Source: a virus | Virus record (IMG/VR): IMGVR_UViG_3300021091_000397 | Location: 1-24,963 of that record | Strand: one strand, 5' to 3' | DNA: 24,963 nucleotides | In this document: positions 14,208 through 21,272 of the stretch, piece after piece | How positions within the stretch are numbered: position 1 is the stretch's first letter | How the letters are laid out: each line of letters opens with the position of its first letter | The notes under the pieces: generated by a model | Databases searched by the model: none | Seen by the model: the letters and a program-made list of their open reading frames with translations, nothing else | Told to the model about the DNA's origin: nothing | Program-made: the position numbers and the translations under genes

Positions 14208-14222
14208 CCCTATGCGAAAAAA
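14189..14222 (-). promoter_or_regulatory. Programmed -1 frameshift signal (slippery heptamer plus hairpin)
   Basis: On the minus strand, gp26 reads AGT TTT TTC GCA TAG. The heptamer T TTT TTC (14216-14222) has the canonical X XXY YYZ form. A -1 slip continues as CGC ATA GGG ATG into the gp51 frame without a stop. Eleven bases after the heptamer is the perfect dyad GGTCC-ATAT-GGACC (14192-14205), extendable by GG/CC across a small internal loop so that the stem begins about 6 bases after the slip site, which is the usual spacing. Confidence 0.65.
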
Positions 14223-14929
14223 CTTGATAACCCTTCAAGAACAACTTCACTTTCAACTTCTGTTTTTGGATTTTTAACCTTTACAGTATGAGAAAGTTTT
14301 GGCATAGTTTCAAAGAACTTCTCAATCTGTTTGAATTGTGTTGTGTTCATTTGATCCAAGAACTCCATGAGTTCTTTTTTGGTCACATCAGATGCAGACC
14401 AAGCCTCTTCTTCGTTAAAGATTTTATCGACACAAGATGCAACAAGTTCAAATGACTGTTCCATTGCATTGTCATTTGAGAAATCAAAGTTACTCTTAAT
14501 AAATTGATCCAAAGATGGATACTTCATTTGCATCATTAAACTATCATCTAGTTTAATTTTATTTGTGTGCTCATCATTTCTTTGGACTTGAATATCATCT
14601 ACATTGATCTTGATAGGAACGGATGTTTCACCATCATCTGGGCAGATAATATTTACTTCAATATCTTCACCAACAGACTTGCCACGAATATTCAAAAACA
14701 AATACTCGATATCAAAAGTTGGTAGAGATTCTACTTTAATTCCTTTTGTCTCAATACAGTTTTTAATAACTGTTTTAATTGCAGTAGTAATCTGTTTTGT
14801 ATCCTCAGATTCCAATGCAATAACAAGAAGTTTTTCTTCTTTGACAAGGAAAGGTCTATATTTTACTGTTTCTCCAGTTGAAGGCAATTCCAACTCATAA
14901 GTTGGCGTAGCAATTTTTGGTAAAGGCAT
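14210..14929 (-). CDS. 26: Baseplate hub subunit gp26-like (T4 baseplate protein family)
   Basis: The 239-residue protein starts MPLPKIATPTYELELPSTGE followed by a YRPFLVKEEKLLVIALESED segment, which matches the gp26-type baseplate protein family found in T4-like phages. It is acidic, with a helical C-terminal half (KELMEFLDQMNTTQFKQIEK) and ends VVLEGLSSFFA. T4 gp26 is 208 residues and acts in hub assembly. Position directly before the gp51 frame and the tape-measure-like gene suggests it is the N-terminal tail-assembly chaperone, with gp51 as its frameshifted extension. An AGGAGA ribosome binding site and a late-type promoter box precede the ATG. Confidence 0.8.
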   Translation of the reverse strand: MPLPKIATPTYELELPSTGETVKYRPFLVKEEKLLVIALESEDTKQITTAIKTVIKNCIETKGIKVESLPTFDIEYLFLNIRGKSVGEDIEVNIICPDDGETSVPIKINVDDIQVQRNDEHTNKIKLDDSLMMQMKYPSLDQFIKSNFDFSNDNAMEQSFELVASCVDKIFNEEEAWSASDVTKKELMEFLDQMNTTQFKQIEKFFETMPKLSHTVKVKNPKTEVESEVVLEGLSSFFA

Positions 14930-14954
14930 AATCTCCTATACAATTCAGTTACTT

Positions 14955-14962
14955 TATTTATT
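14955..14962 (-). promoter_or_regulatory. Late promoter box AATAAATA before gp26
   Basis: 7 of 8 match to TATAAATA, 25 bases before the gp26 ATG, overlapping the TAA stop of gp54 on the minus strand. Confidence 0.55.
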
Positions 14963-15938
14963 AGATACCAGAAAATCGTGAGATTGGTCCACGATTTCTT
15001 CCAACATAAGGCAAACCTGCCTCAACTTGTCTATTATTTGCAGTGATAGCATTTATAATTTCTCCACCTTCTCCACTTTCAGTTAAAGACCCAGGAGAAA
15101 GATTAAATTGGTTTGGAGAAATATTGTTAAAAAAGTTTCCAGAAATTGGTGAAACTCCAGAAAATGCATTGGTAAGTGCTTTTCCATTAGCATATGCAAC
15201 ATCACTTGGATTTGCAACACCAATAGCAGGAGTTTGTGAGGGCTCTCTTTCTTGTCCTGTAAGTGGTTTACTGTCAACAACATATCTGTCATATGTAAAC
15301 GATACAGTACATTTTAAAAGCGAAGATGTATCGTAAGAGACTGGCATTGATGTTATTGATGTTGGAAAGGCATTAAAAAAACTGTAATAAATGCTTGATC
15401 CCTGATAGGAACCATTTGTTTCATTTTGTCTATCCTTTCCTGTTTTTGATCTTGCAGTTCTTTCAAATTTTGTTATATAAATGGTTGTTTTATAAGTTTT
15501 TGGATACATCATTCTATAATGATTCGTCAATCGAGCAGACTCAGATATTTGCTCCCCTGTTATAAATTGCATCCATCTTTCAAATACTAGTATTTGATTA
15601 TAACTTGTATCCACATAAAATGTAAAATCTGCTCTATCGTCATATAATCTTCTATATGCATGTCTTTGAGTAACACCAGTGAAATCATTATTTAATTCAA
15701 CGGTAGCGAGATTTGATCCAGGAAGAGATGCCTCAGAGCAGGATAATATTAAAAGTTCTGTATTTACTGGAACAGATTTTTGAATAAAATCTTTTACTTT
15801 TCCTTGTCTATCAGACAAAAAGGTATTTGGAATATTGAAAAAGCATTCAAAATGAGACGTAAGGGCTGGATGCAGTAAACTACCTTTTATATCATTGATA
15901 GTTCTTATTTTTGGCGCAGCTGGTCTTGGTTGAGTCAT
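14961..15938 (-). CDS. 54: Baseplate tail tube initiator gp54-like
   Basis: A 325-residue protein close in length to T4 gp54 (320). It contains segments I know from the cyanophage gp54 group: LLHPALTSHFECFFNIP near residue 20, LLILSCSEASLPGSNLAT near 62, NDFTGVTQRHAYRRLYDDRADFTFYVD near 84 and SITSMPVSYDTSSLLKCTVSFTYDRYVV near 195. The alternating strands and the EASLPG loop are those of tail-tube-fold proteins (gp19/gp48/gp54). It would sit on top of the hub with gp48 to start tube polymerisation. It is the first gene of the minus hub operon, divergent from gp4. Upstream there is only a weak late-like TATAAAGG and no clear ribosome binding site. Confidence 0.75.
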   Translation of the reverse strand: MTQPRPAAPKIRTINDIKGSLLHPALTSHFECFFNIPNTFLSDRQGKVKDFIQKSVPVNTELLILSCSEASLPGSNLATVELNNDFTGVTQRHAYRRLYDDRADFTFYVDTSYNQILVFERWMQFITGEQISESARLTNHYRMMYPKTYKTTIYITKFERTARSKTGKDRQNETNGSYQGSSIYYSFFNAFPTSITSMPVSYDTSSLLKCTVSFTYDRYVVDSKPLTGQEREPSQTPAIGVANPSDVAYANGKALTNAFSGVSPISGNFFNNISPNQFNLSPGSLTESGEGGEIINAITANNRQVEAGLPYVGRNRGPISRFSGI

Positions 15939-15939
15939 T

Positions 15940-15947
15940 TATAAATA
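15940..15947 (+). promoter_or_regulatory. Late promoter TATAAATA (perfect match) before gp4
   Basis: Exact T4 late promoter consensus on the plus strand, 34 bases before the gp4 ATG, in the divergent intergenic gap with gp54. It should drive the gp4, 130-residue, gp48 and gp53 genes. Confidence 0.75.
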
Positions 15948-15981
15948 CTTTTTGACCTTTATATATTATGTAGTAGGGATA

Positions 15982-16425
15982 ATGGCAGAAAGTATTAAAA
16001 GCATTTATAAGCCTTCTTATCCAGAAAAGTATCAAGGAAATGCTAATAATATCATTTGCAGAAGTAGTTGGGAAAGAAAATTTTGCTATTGGTGTGACCA
16101 TAATTCAAGTATAGTTTCTTGGGCATCTGAGGAATTTTCAATAGGTTATATTTCACCAGTAGATAACAGAATTCATCGTTATTTTCCAGATTATTTGATC
16201 AAAGTTAAGGAACAATCTGGAAATATCAAGACTTATGTAATTGAAGTAAAACCAAAAAAACAGACTATTCCACCCAAACAAAAATCGAGAGCAACTAAAT
16301 CTTATCTACATGAATGTAAAACATATGCAGTCAATCAAGCAAAGTGGAAAGCTGCAAAAGAATGGTGTGCTGATAGAATGTTAGAATTTAAAGTCATTAC
16401 CGAAGAAGAATTAGGTATCAAATAA
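15982..16425 (+). CDS. 4: Head completion protein gp4-like
   Basis: The 147-residue protein (T4 gp4 has 150) starts MAESIKSIYKPSYPEKYQGN and has the gp4 pattern CRSSWERKFCYWCD near residue 26. It also shows a PD-(D/E)xK-type core: FPDYLIKV followed by TYVIEVKPKKQ, giving D-x(n)-E-x-K residues, and a C-terminal helix region (AKWKAAKEWCADRM). Gp4 completes filled heads before tail joining; the nuclease fold suggests it may trim DNA ends, an inference from fold. The ATG at 15982 is chosen over an upstream in-frame start because it agrees with the promoter spacing. Its TAA overlaps the next ATG (TAATG). Confidence 0.8.
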   Translation: MAESIKSIYKPSYPEKYQGNANNIICRSSWERKFCYWCDHNSSIVSWASEEFSIGYISPVDNRIHRYFPDYLIKVKEQSGNIKTYVIEVKPKKQTIPPKQKSRATKSYLHECKTYAVNQAKWKAAKEWCADRMLEFKVITEEELGIK

Positions 16426-16817
16426 TGGCAGAAGGTTTCGGTCAATATGTAGATACTAGCACAACAGCACGAGTTAGAGAACTCAAAAAAAGAATTTTAG
16501 AATCTGGAACGAATGATCCAGAAGATTTGATGCTCATCATCACAGAATTGTTTACAGAAGAAGTATTATATCCAGAACCAGGAAAGTTTTATACCTTCAT
16601 TTACAATCCCAAAACACCAGGTATTGAGTATGATCAACACCCACTGATTGCCTGCACTTCATTAGAACGATGGGGATTTAAAGCAATCAACTTTCACTGG
16701 CAGCAAGGGAGACAATATACTTGGAATGAAGTTGCGGGTAAACTTCATACTATCAAATTTAATGAACTTGATGAGTTACTTGCGATACCATATGCAAAAT
16801 TCCGTCTAAATAAATAA
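16425..16817 (+). CDS. Conserved cyanophage hypothetical protein, 130 aa
   Basis: I do not recognise a function. The protein has an N-terminal helical part (ARVRELKKRIL, DPEDLMLIITELF) and a middle segment KFYTFIYNPKTPGIEYDQHP followed by LIACTSLERWGFKAINFHW, a strongly patterned beta-rich stretch that I recall as conserved among T4-like phages. No catalytic motif or membrane segment is visible. It overlaps the gp4 stop (TAATG) and precedes gp48, so it is expressed late with head-completion and baseplate genes. A minor virion or assembly role is the natural guess from position only. Confidence 0.7.
   Translation: MAEGFGQYVDTSTTARVRELKKRILESGTNDPEDLMLIITELFTEEVLYPEPGKFYTFIYNPKTPGIEYDQHPLIACTSLERWGFKAINFHWQQGRQYTWNEVAGKLHTIKFNELDELLAIPYAKFRLNK
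16809..16816 (+). promoter_or_regulatory. Late-promoter-like box AATAAATA before gp48
   Basis: 7 of 8 match to TATAAATA at the very end of the 130-residue gene (it overlaps its TAA), 15 bases before a 20-codon frame and 77 bases before gp48. It repeats the stop-codon overlap seen on the minus strand. Confidence 0.4.
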
Positions 16818-16831
16818 AAATCTCTTCATAA

Positions 16832-16894
16832 ATGTCTCATACTCTACAAAAAATTGAGATGATGAATCTTCTTTTGATTGAGGAGGTAGTCTAA
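16832..16894 (+). CDS. Possible 20-residue leader peptide before gp48
   Basis: The frame MSHTLQKIEMMNLLLIEEVV ends in TAATG, sharing bases with the gp48 start. Its last codons contain the strong gp48 ribosome binding site AGGAGGT. It has no Shine-Dalgarno sequence of its own. It may only be a chance frame, or it may couple translation to gp48. Confidence 0.3.
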   Translation: MSHTLQKIEMMNLLLIEEVV

Positions 16895-18267
16895 TGGCGG
16901 GAAATTTCCAGTGCCCACAGGGGCAAATTTGCAGCAAAGAATATGGAACTGCTGTCGGACCAAGAAATACTAATCTATTTGTCAGAACTTCCACTGCAAT
17001 AAGACAGGCTAGTGGAGGAACAGAAGTTTCTGGTGGAACAACAACATTATATACTTGGGTTTCAGATACAACAAGTGAACTTACTTATGGAACAGGTCAA
17101 GGAAGTTGGAAACCAGCAGCTAGAACAAATGATGGTAAAAAATGGGAACTTTTAAAAGACTCTAACGGAAAGCAAATCTTAGGTGCTGATGCTGAAAAAT
17201 CATTAGTATCAACAAATGGAAATTTGAATAAAAATGTAGCAGCAAATACAACAAAAACTTTAACTGCTGCTGGTGTAAGACCAGATCAAGCTCAAAAAGT
17301 AATTCAATCTAACGCACAAACTAATCCATCTGATGGAGCAACCGGATCTCCACAGGGGCAAACAAAACCATTAACACAAGATGAAGTTTTAAAGGGAGAT
17401 GATATTCAAGATGGTGGAGTTAGAGAAAAGTATAAACAAAATTTAACGTATCCAATCAGTAAAGATCCCAAACAGGATTATATTAAATTTTCAATGTATC
17501 GATACTCTCCTAAGAAAGTTTCAACGACAGCAGCAGGGGATGAATTAGGTGAAAGAATTGGCGGTGATACTAGAAAGATTTTAGGATCAGTATCTCTACC
17601 AATTCAACCATCCATCACAGATTCAAATAATGTAAATTGGGGAGAAGATAAACTCAATGCACTTGCAGAAACTGGAACAAGAGTATCTTTATCATTAATG
17701 GGAGGCAATACGGAAGCTGCTGCTGCGGCAGTTACTGGACCATTAACATCAGATCCACAAGCAGCAAAAACATTATTAACGACTAGTCTAGCATCAGCCG
17801 CCGTTGGGACAAATAAAAACCTTTTTACAAGATTAACTGGAGCAATCGTCAATCCAAACTTAGAACTACTCTTCGATGGTCCTTCACTCAGATCATTTAG
17901 TTTTACATTCTCAATGTCTGCAAGAGAGAAACTAGAGGCGGCGGCAATCAGAGAAATTATTAGATTCTTTAAACAAGGAATGTCCGTAAAGAGAGCAAAG
18001 AGTTCTTTATATTTAAAGTCTCCAAACACATTTGGAATTTCTTACATTTATGGGCAAGACGGAAAAGATAAAGATCATCCATGGTTGAATAAAATTAAAG
18101 AATGTGCGCTTACATCATGCAATGTTAATTATACTCCTGCTGGAAATTATGCGACGTATGAAGATGGTGCAATGGTTCAATACGATCTTTCACTAACATT
18201 CAGTGAACTTGATCCAATCTATGATGACGATTATGATTCAGATAACGATACATCGATAGGTTACTAA
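16894..18267 (+). CDS. 48: Baseplate tail tube cap gp48-like
   Basis: The 457-residue protein (T4 gp48 is 364) has an N-terminal low-complexity part (residues 1-170, Thr/Ser/Gly/Gln-rich) and a C-terminal part with the gp48 signature: VNPNLELLFDGPSLRSFSFTF near 315, then EKLEAAAIREIIRFFKQGMS near 340, SPNTFGISYIYGQ and YDLSLTFSELDPIYDDDY at the end. Gp48 sits on gp54 at the top of the hub and starts tube and sheath polymerisation. A strong AGGAGGT with 6-base spacing fixes the start. It is followed 2 bases later by gp53, so the pair is probably co-translated. The partner gp54 is encoded on the opposite strand only 1 kb away. Confidence 0.8.
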   Translation: MAGNFQCPQGQICSKEYGTAVGPRNTNLFVRTSTAIRQASGGTEVSGGTTTLYTWVSDTTSELTYGTGQGSWKPAARTNDGKKWELLKDSNGKQILGADAEKSLVSTNGNLNKNVAANTTKTLTAAGVRPDQAQKVIQSNAQTNPSDGATGSPQGQTKPLTQDEVLKGDDIQDGGVREKYKQNLTYPISKDPKQDYIKFSMYRYSPKKVSTTAAGDELGERIGGDTRKILGSVSLPIQPSITDSNNVNWGEDKLNALAETGTRVSLSLMGGNTEAAAAAVTGPLTSDPQAAKTLLTTSLASAAVGTNKNLFTRLTGAIVNPNLELLFDGPSLRSFSFTFSMSAREKLEAAAIREIIRFFKQGMSVKRAKSSLYLKSPNTFGISYIYGQDGKDKDHPWLNKIKECALTSCNVNYTPAGNYATYEDGAMVQYDLSLTFSELDPIYDDDYDSDNDTSIGY

Positions 18268-18269
18268 AA

Positions 18270-19286
18270 ATGGCATCTTATTTTAGACAAGTCCCCAATT
18301 TTGCATATGTTTCAAGAGGCAGAGAAAAACAAAATATATCTGATTATATTAGTGTAAAAAATTTCTTTAAGAGAGGAAAACTGAGAGAAGACATTTTTGG
18401 AAATTTATCATTCTTTGAAAAATATACAATTCTTGGCGACGAAAGACCTGACAATGTTGCATACAAATTTTATGAAGATGATACCTTAGATTGGATTGTC
18501 TTGCTTTCTAATAATATTCTAAGTGTTCAAAGTGAATGGCCATTACAACAAAATACTTTTGATAAGGTTATGTTGGAAAAGTATGGATCCTATGAAAATC
18601 TATATTCTGGAATTCACCATTATGAAACAATAGAAATTAGAAACTCTTCGGGAGCAGTTGTTCTGCCTGCTGGATTGAGATCTCCAAATACATGGAGAAC
18701 CGAAGGAAACTTTATACAAGTAATCAATACTCGCATAAATCAAATTTTTGCTGGAAGTGCCGGTGAACCATCAAGAACAGTTACAGTTACGATGAACAAT
18801 GGTATTCTTGATCTAAAAGTTGGAGATCAAGTTTATATCAATAATGTATCAGAATCAGAATTTAATGGAAGATTTACTGTTACATCTATCAACGCAGCAA
18901 TTGATAATATAGTAATTTCTTTCAGTTATGAACTTCCAGTAGTTGCTTTAGTAGCAAATCCCGTTATGAGCACATCTGGAAGAGAGGAAGTTATTTTTAC
19001 TGTTGATGGAGATATTAACATAGGAAACGCATATTACTATGAATATTATGATGATGGATTTGGGTATTACACGACTCTTCCTGCATCAAGTATATTAACT
19101 CCTGTGACTAACTATGAATACGAGTCTCAAATTGAAGCAGAAAAGAGAAATATATTCGTTCTTAAATCAGCATATTTGCGTATCGTACTCGATGATATCA
19201 ATAGTATTATGCCATATAAAATAGGTGCTGCCCAATATCTGAACAGCACCCTTAAAAAAGCAGATAATATTAGACTTTTTGAGTGA
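18270..19286 (+). CDS. 53: Baseplate wedge subunit gp53-like
   Basis: A 338-residue protein beginning MASYFRQVPNFAYVSRGREK and continuing through FFKRGKLREDIFGNLSFFEKYTI and DERPDNVAYKFYEDDTLDWIVLLSNNI, the conserved start of gp53 wedge proteins. T4 gp53 has 196 residues; here a beta-rich insertion (about 105-255, with VTVTMNNGILDLKVGDQVYI) enlarges it, followed by the conserved end (NYEYESQIEAEKRNIFVLKSAY, a typical gp53 motif). Gp53 binds the wedges to the hub during baseplate assembly. It starts 2 bases after gp48. It ends exactly where the convergent gp32 gene ends, with no intergenic base. Confidence 0.85.
   Translation: MASYFRQVPNFAYVSRGREKQNISDYISVKNFFKRGKLREDIFGNLSFFEKYTILGDERPDNVAYKFYEDDTLDWIVLLSNNILSVQSEWPLQQNTFDKVMLEKYGSYENLYSGIHHYETIEIRNSSGAVVLPAGLRSPNTWRTEGNFIQVINTRINQIFAGSAGEPSRTVTVTMNNGILDLKVGDQVYINNVSESEFNGRFTVTSINAAIDNIVISFSYELPVVALVANPVMSTSGREEVIFTVDGDINIGNAYYYEYYDDGFGYYTTLPASSILTPVTNYEYESQIEAEKRNIFVLKSAYLRIVLDDINSIMPYKIGAAQYLNSTLKKADNIRLFE
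19216..19250 (-). terminator. Candidate terminator of gp32, inside the gp53 coding end
   Basis: On the minus strand GGTGCTG pairs with CAGCACC around a 13-base loop and is followed by TATTTTATAT. It lies 37-70 bases after the gp32 stop, within the convergent gp53 gene. The large loop lowers confidence. Confidence 0.4.
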
Positions 19287-20231
19287 TCATTCCTCAGCAA
19301 GACGCTGGAAATAACTCAAAGCGTCATCTTCATCTTCATCAGCAGTACTAATTGCGGGAAGTGAAGGGGATTTGGAACGAGCATAAGACTCTTCCAACTC
19401 TTCTACTACTTTGGTCTCACCGGTTGGTTTTGAAAGATAGGAATCATAATCTTCTTCTTGCTCCATGACTTCACGAGAACGTGAAGGAGTTGTTTGAAGA
19501 CCTAGAACAGCATTCAAACGATTTTCGAGTTCTTCATAAGTTTTGAACTGGTCGGGAGCGGTGACTGCTGCCAGAGAATACTCTTTTTTCCAAAGAGCTT
19601 CCAGAGCATCGTCATCATCAAGTAGTGGTTCAACTGAACCAAACTCAGATTTGTCGTAGTTCCAATACCCATCTTTCTTTACGATTTTGAGTTTGAAATT
19701 AGCACCCTGCCAGAAATCAAAGGGATTGATGGGAGTTTCATCTTCAAACTCAGGTTGCATTGCTTCCATGATCTTGTCAAAGATCTTCTTGCCATACTTG
19801 AACAGGAAGACTTTACCTTCGTTAGAAGGATTAGTTGGATCCTTTACAACATAGATATTGGAATAGTAAGATAGTTTACGCTTCTGTTTACGAACAGTTT
19901 CTTTATCTTTATCGCTACCACTGTTCCACAATTTACGGTTGTACTCAGAGACAGGATCTTTTTGTCCACTAGTGGTCAGAGAGTTCTCAATATACCAACC
20001 ACCAGGACCTTGGAAACCATGGGAATACATTTTTGCCCAGGGAACATCTTCCCCTTCGGGTGCAGGAAGAAAACGGATCACTGCAAAACCGTTTCCAGTT
20101 TTGTCCATTTCTGGTTTCCAAAGACGCTCATCTGCGCCACTGGAAGTTGCACTCATCTTCTCAACTTCTTTCACCAGTTTAGAAGTGAGAGAACCAAGTT
20201 TGGATTGCTTTTTAAGATCTGCAAAAGACAT
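19287..20231 (-). CDS. 32: Single-stranded DNA-binding protein gp32-like
   Basis: A 314-residue protein (T4 gp32 has 301) starting MSFADLKKQSKLGSLTSKLV, with the basic Lys/Ser/Thr stretch that mediates cooperativity. The OB core follows: FAVIRFLPAPEGED, HGFQGPGGWYIEN, YYSNIYVVKDP, NEGKVFLFKYGKKIFDKI, WQGANFKLKIVKKDGYWNYDKS. The C-terminus is acidic (TADEDEDDALSYFQRLAEE) for partner binding. The zinc ligands of T4 gp32 are gone: H71 remains, but the cysteines correspond to S84, D92 and S95. The ATG at 20231 is preceded by GAGGTAA and by a sigma70 promoter. It coats single-stranded DNA in replication and recombination and recruits gp59. Confidence 0.9.
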   Translation of the reverse strand: MSFADLKKQSKLGSLTSKLVKEVEKMSATSSGADERLWKPEMDKTGNGFAVIRFLPAPEGEDVPWAKMYSHGFQGPGGWYIENSLTTSGQKDPVSEYNRKLWNSGSDKDKETVRKQKRKLSYYSNIYVVKDPTNPSNEGKVFLFKYGKKIFDKIMEAMQPEFEDETPINPFDFWQGANFKLKIVKKDGYWNYDKSEFGSVEPLLDDDDALEALWKKEYSLAAVTAPDQFKTYEELENRLNAVLGLQTTPSRSREVMEQEEDYDSYLSKPTGETKVVEELEESYARSKSPSLPAISTADEDEDDALSYFQRLAEE

Positions 20232-20277
20232 CAGATTACCTCGGATTTGTATGGATTTGGCTTTTGTGTACTTTGTT

Positions 20278-20306
20278 ATTTTACAGGTCTGAACCTGTTT
20301 TGTCAA
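20278..20306 (-). promoter_or_regulatory. Sigma70-like promoter of gp32, TTGACA-17-TAAAAT
   Basis: TTGACA at 20301-20306 and TAAAAT at 20278-20283 with 17-base spacing, placed over the last codons of the 114-residue gene. Start site near 20271 would give an A-rich leader of about 40 bases before gp32. The spacer holds the dyad CAGGT-TCAG-ACCTG. Confidence 0.65.
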
Positions 20307-20625
20307 TCTGCTCTTTCATCACATCGAGCATCTGAGACATGTTGTTAAGAATAATATTCATGTCAGTTCCAGGTGGCATACCCATCATGATAGCAGACTT
20401 CATAATTTTATCTTTCATTTCTTTCGCTTCTGGATCATCAGATAAACTCATTCTTGTGTAAAGAACTTTTTGCTTATCCAAAAGTCTTTCCAGAAGTTCC
20501 ACATGTTCAAGTTTTTCTTCTTTTGACATCGCAGGAAATTTGAAGACATTTGAATAAATCTCTTCTTGAAGGTCTGCAATTTCAGTCATCTCTGATCGGA
20601 CAACTTCCGAATTGAAGAAACTCAT
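20281..20625 (-). CDS. Conserved hypothetical protein between gp59 and gp32, 114 aa
   Basis: Function unknown. The protein is helical and charged: MSFFNSEVVRSEMTEIADLQ, then FKFPAMSKEEKLEHVELLER, ARMS-type leucine spacing around LLERLLDKQKVLYTRMSLSDD, a methionine-rich middle (KIMKSAIMMGMPPGTDMN) and a final helix. Short coiled-coil interaction is plausible. Similar proteins sit next to gp32 and gp59 in marine T4-like phages as I recall. Its start overlaps the gp59 stop (ATGA), so it is likely co-translated with the helicase loader. Its 3' end carries the gp32 promoter. A role in replication is inferred only from neighbours. Confidence 0.7.
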   Translation of the reverse strand: MSFFNSEVVRSEMTEIADLQEEIYSNVFKFPAMSKEEKLEHVELLERLLDKQKVLYTRMSLSDDPEAKEMKDKIMKSAIMMGMPPGTDMNIILNNMSQMLDVMKEQIDKTGSDL

Positions 20626-21218
20626 GAATCCTCCAAAATAATTTCTTTCAAGATTTTACGAAAACAAAATACATCAATATTTAGAAACGGATTATATTTT
20701 TTAATCCGACGACTGACGGTTTCCCACACCGGGTCTTTAAGTTTGCTATCAAACTTCTTCCCGTACAGGAATATTCTATCGTATATGACCATTGTTTCTA
20801 GGCTAATTTTCCCGCTCAGGAACTTTTTCAAAAGAACGGGATGCCCTTTGGAACAATTAAAAATATCTTCAAATTTATTTTCTTCAAACAAAGATCGACT
20901 TTCTTCTTTAAAGATATAGGAGAGGGACTGAACCTTTTTCTGCCAATTTTTGTATCGATCTTCACCTTCTTTGATCATTTCTCCGATCCAGAGAGTTTCT
21001 GGATCATTACATGTGACAAAATTTGCTACGAAAAATTCTTCTACTTCCTTGTCTGTTTTTTGTCGTGATACTTTTTCAAACCACATTCTATCCTTTCTTT
21101 TATAGAATGATTGTAGAGTTGCACGACTTTTACCACAATATTTGTGGTAGTCATAACTGTCCTTGGTGAAGTGATTTTTCAAAGACAGATAACACTTATA
21201 GGCATCATATGGCATCAT
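20622..21218 (-). CDS. 59: Helicase loader gp59-like
   Basis: The 198-residue basic protein (T4 gp59 has 217) shows the gp59 pattern: PYDAYKCYLSLKNHFT, YDYHKYCGKSRATLQSFYKR, KDRMWFEKVSRQ, then FFVANFV near 63, and in the second half SLETMVIYDRIFLYG and KDPVWETVSRRIKKYNPFLN, matching the gp59 order of helices. Gp59 loads the gp41 helicase on gp32-covered forks. Two adjacent in-frame ATGs (21218 and 21215) are possible starts; neither has a clear ribosome binding site. The gene follows gp33 after a G- and A-tract spacer. Confidence 0.8.
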   Translation of the reverse strand: MMPYDAYKCYLSLKNHFTKDSYDYHKYCGKSRATLQSFYKRKDRMWFEKVSRQKTDKEVEEFFVANFVTCNDPETLWIGEMIKEGEDRYKNWQKKVQSLSYIFKEESRSLFEENKFEDIFNCSKGHPVLLKKFLSGKISLETMVIYDRIFLYGKKFDSKLKDPVWETVSRRIKKYNPFLNIDVFCFRKILKEIILEDS

Positions 21219-21272
21219 TCAAAAAAGTAATATAGGGATTTTTTTGCCGGGATTTTTTCCCCCAAAAATGGA

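Noticed and set aside
19301-19325. GACGCT/AGCGTC hairpin as terminator for gp53 on the plus strand
   Set aside because: Six-base stem with a 13-base loop and no T-run after it.
19939-20348. Two plus-strand frames opposite gp32
   Set aside because: They overlap each other and a well-recognised gene; no start signals.
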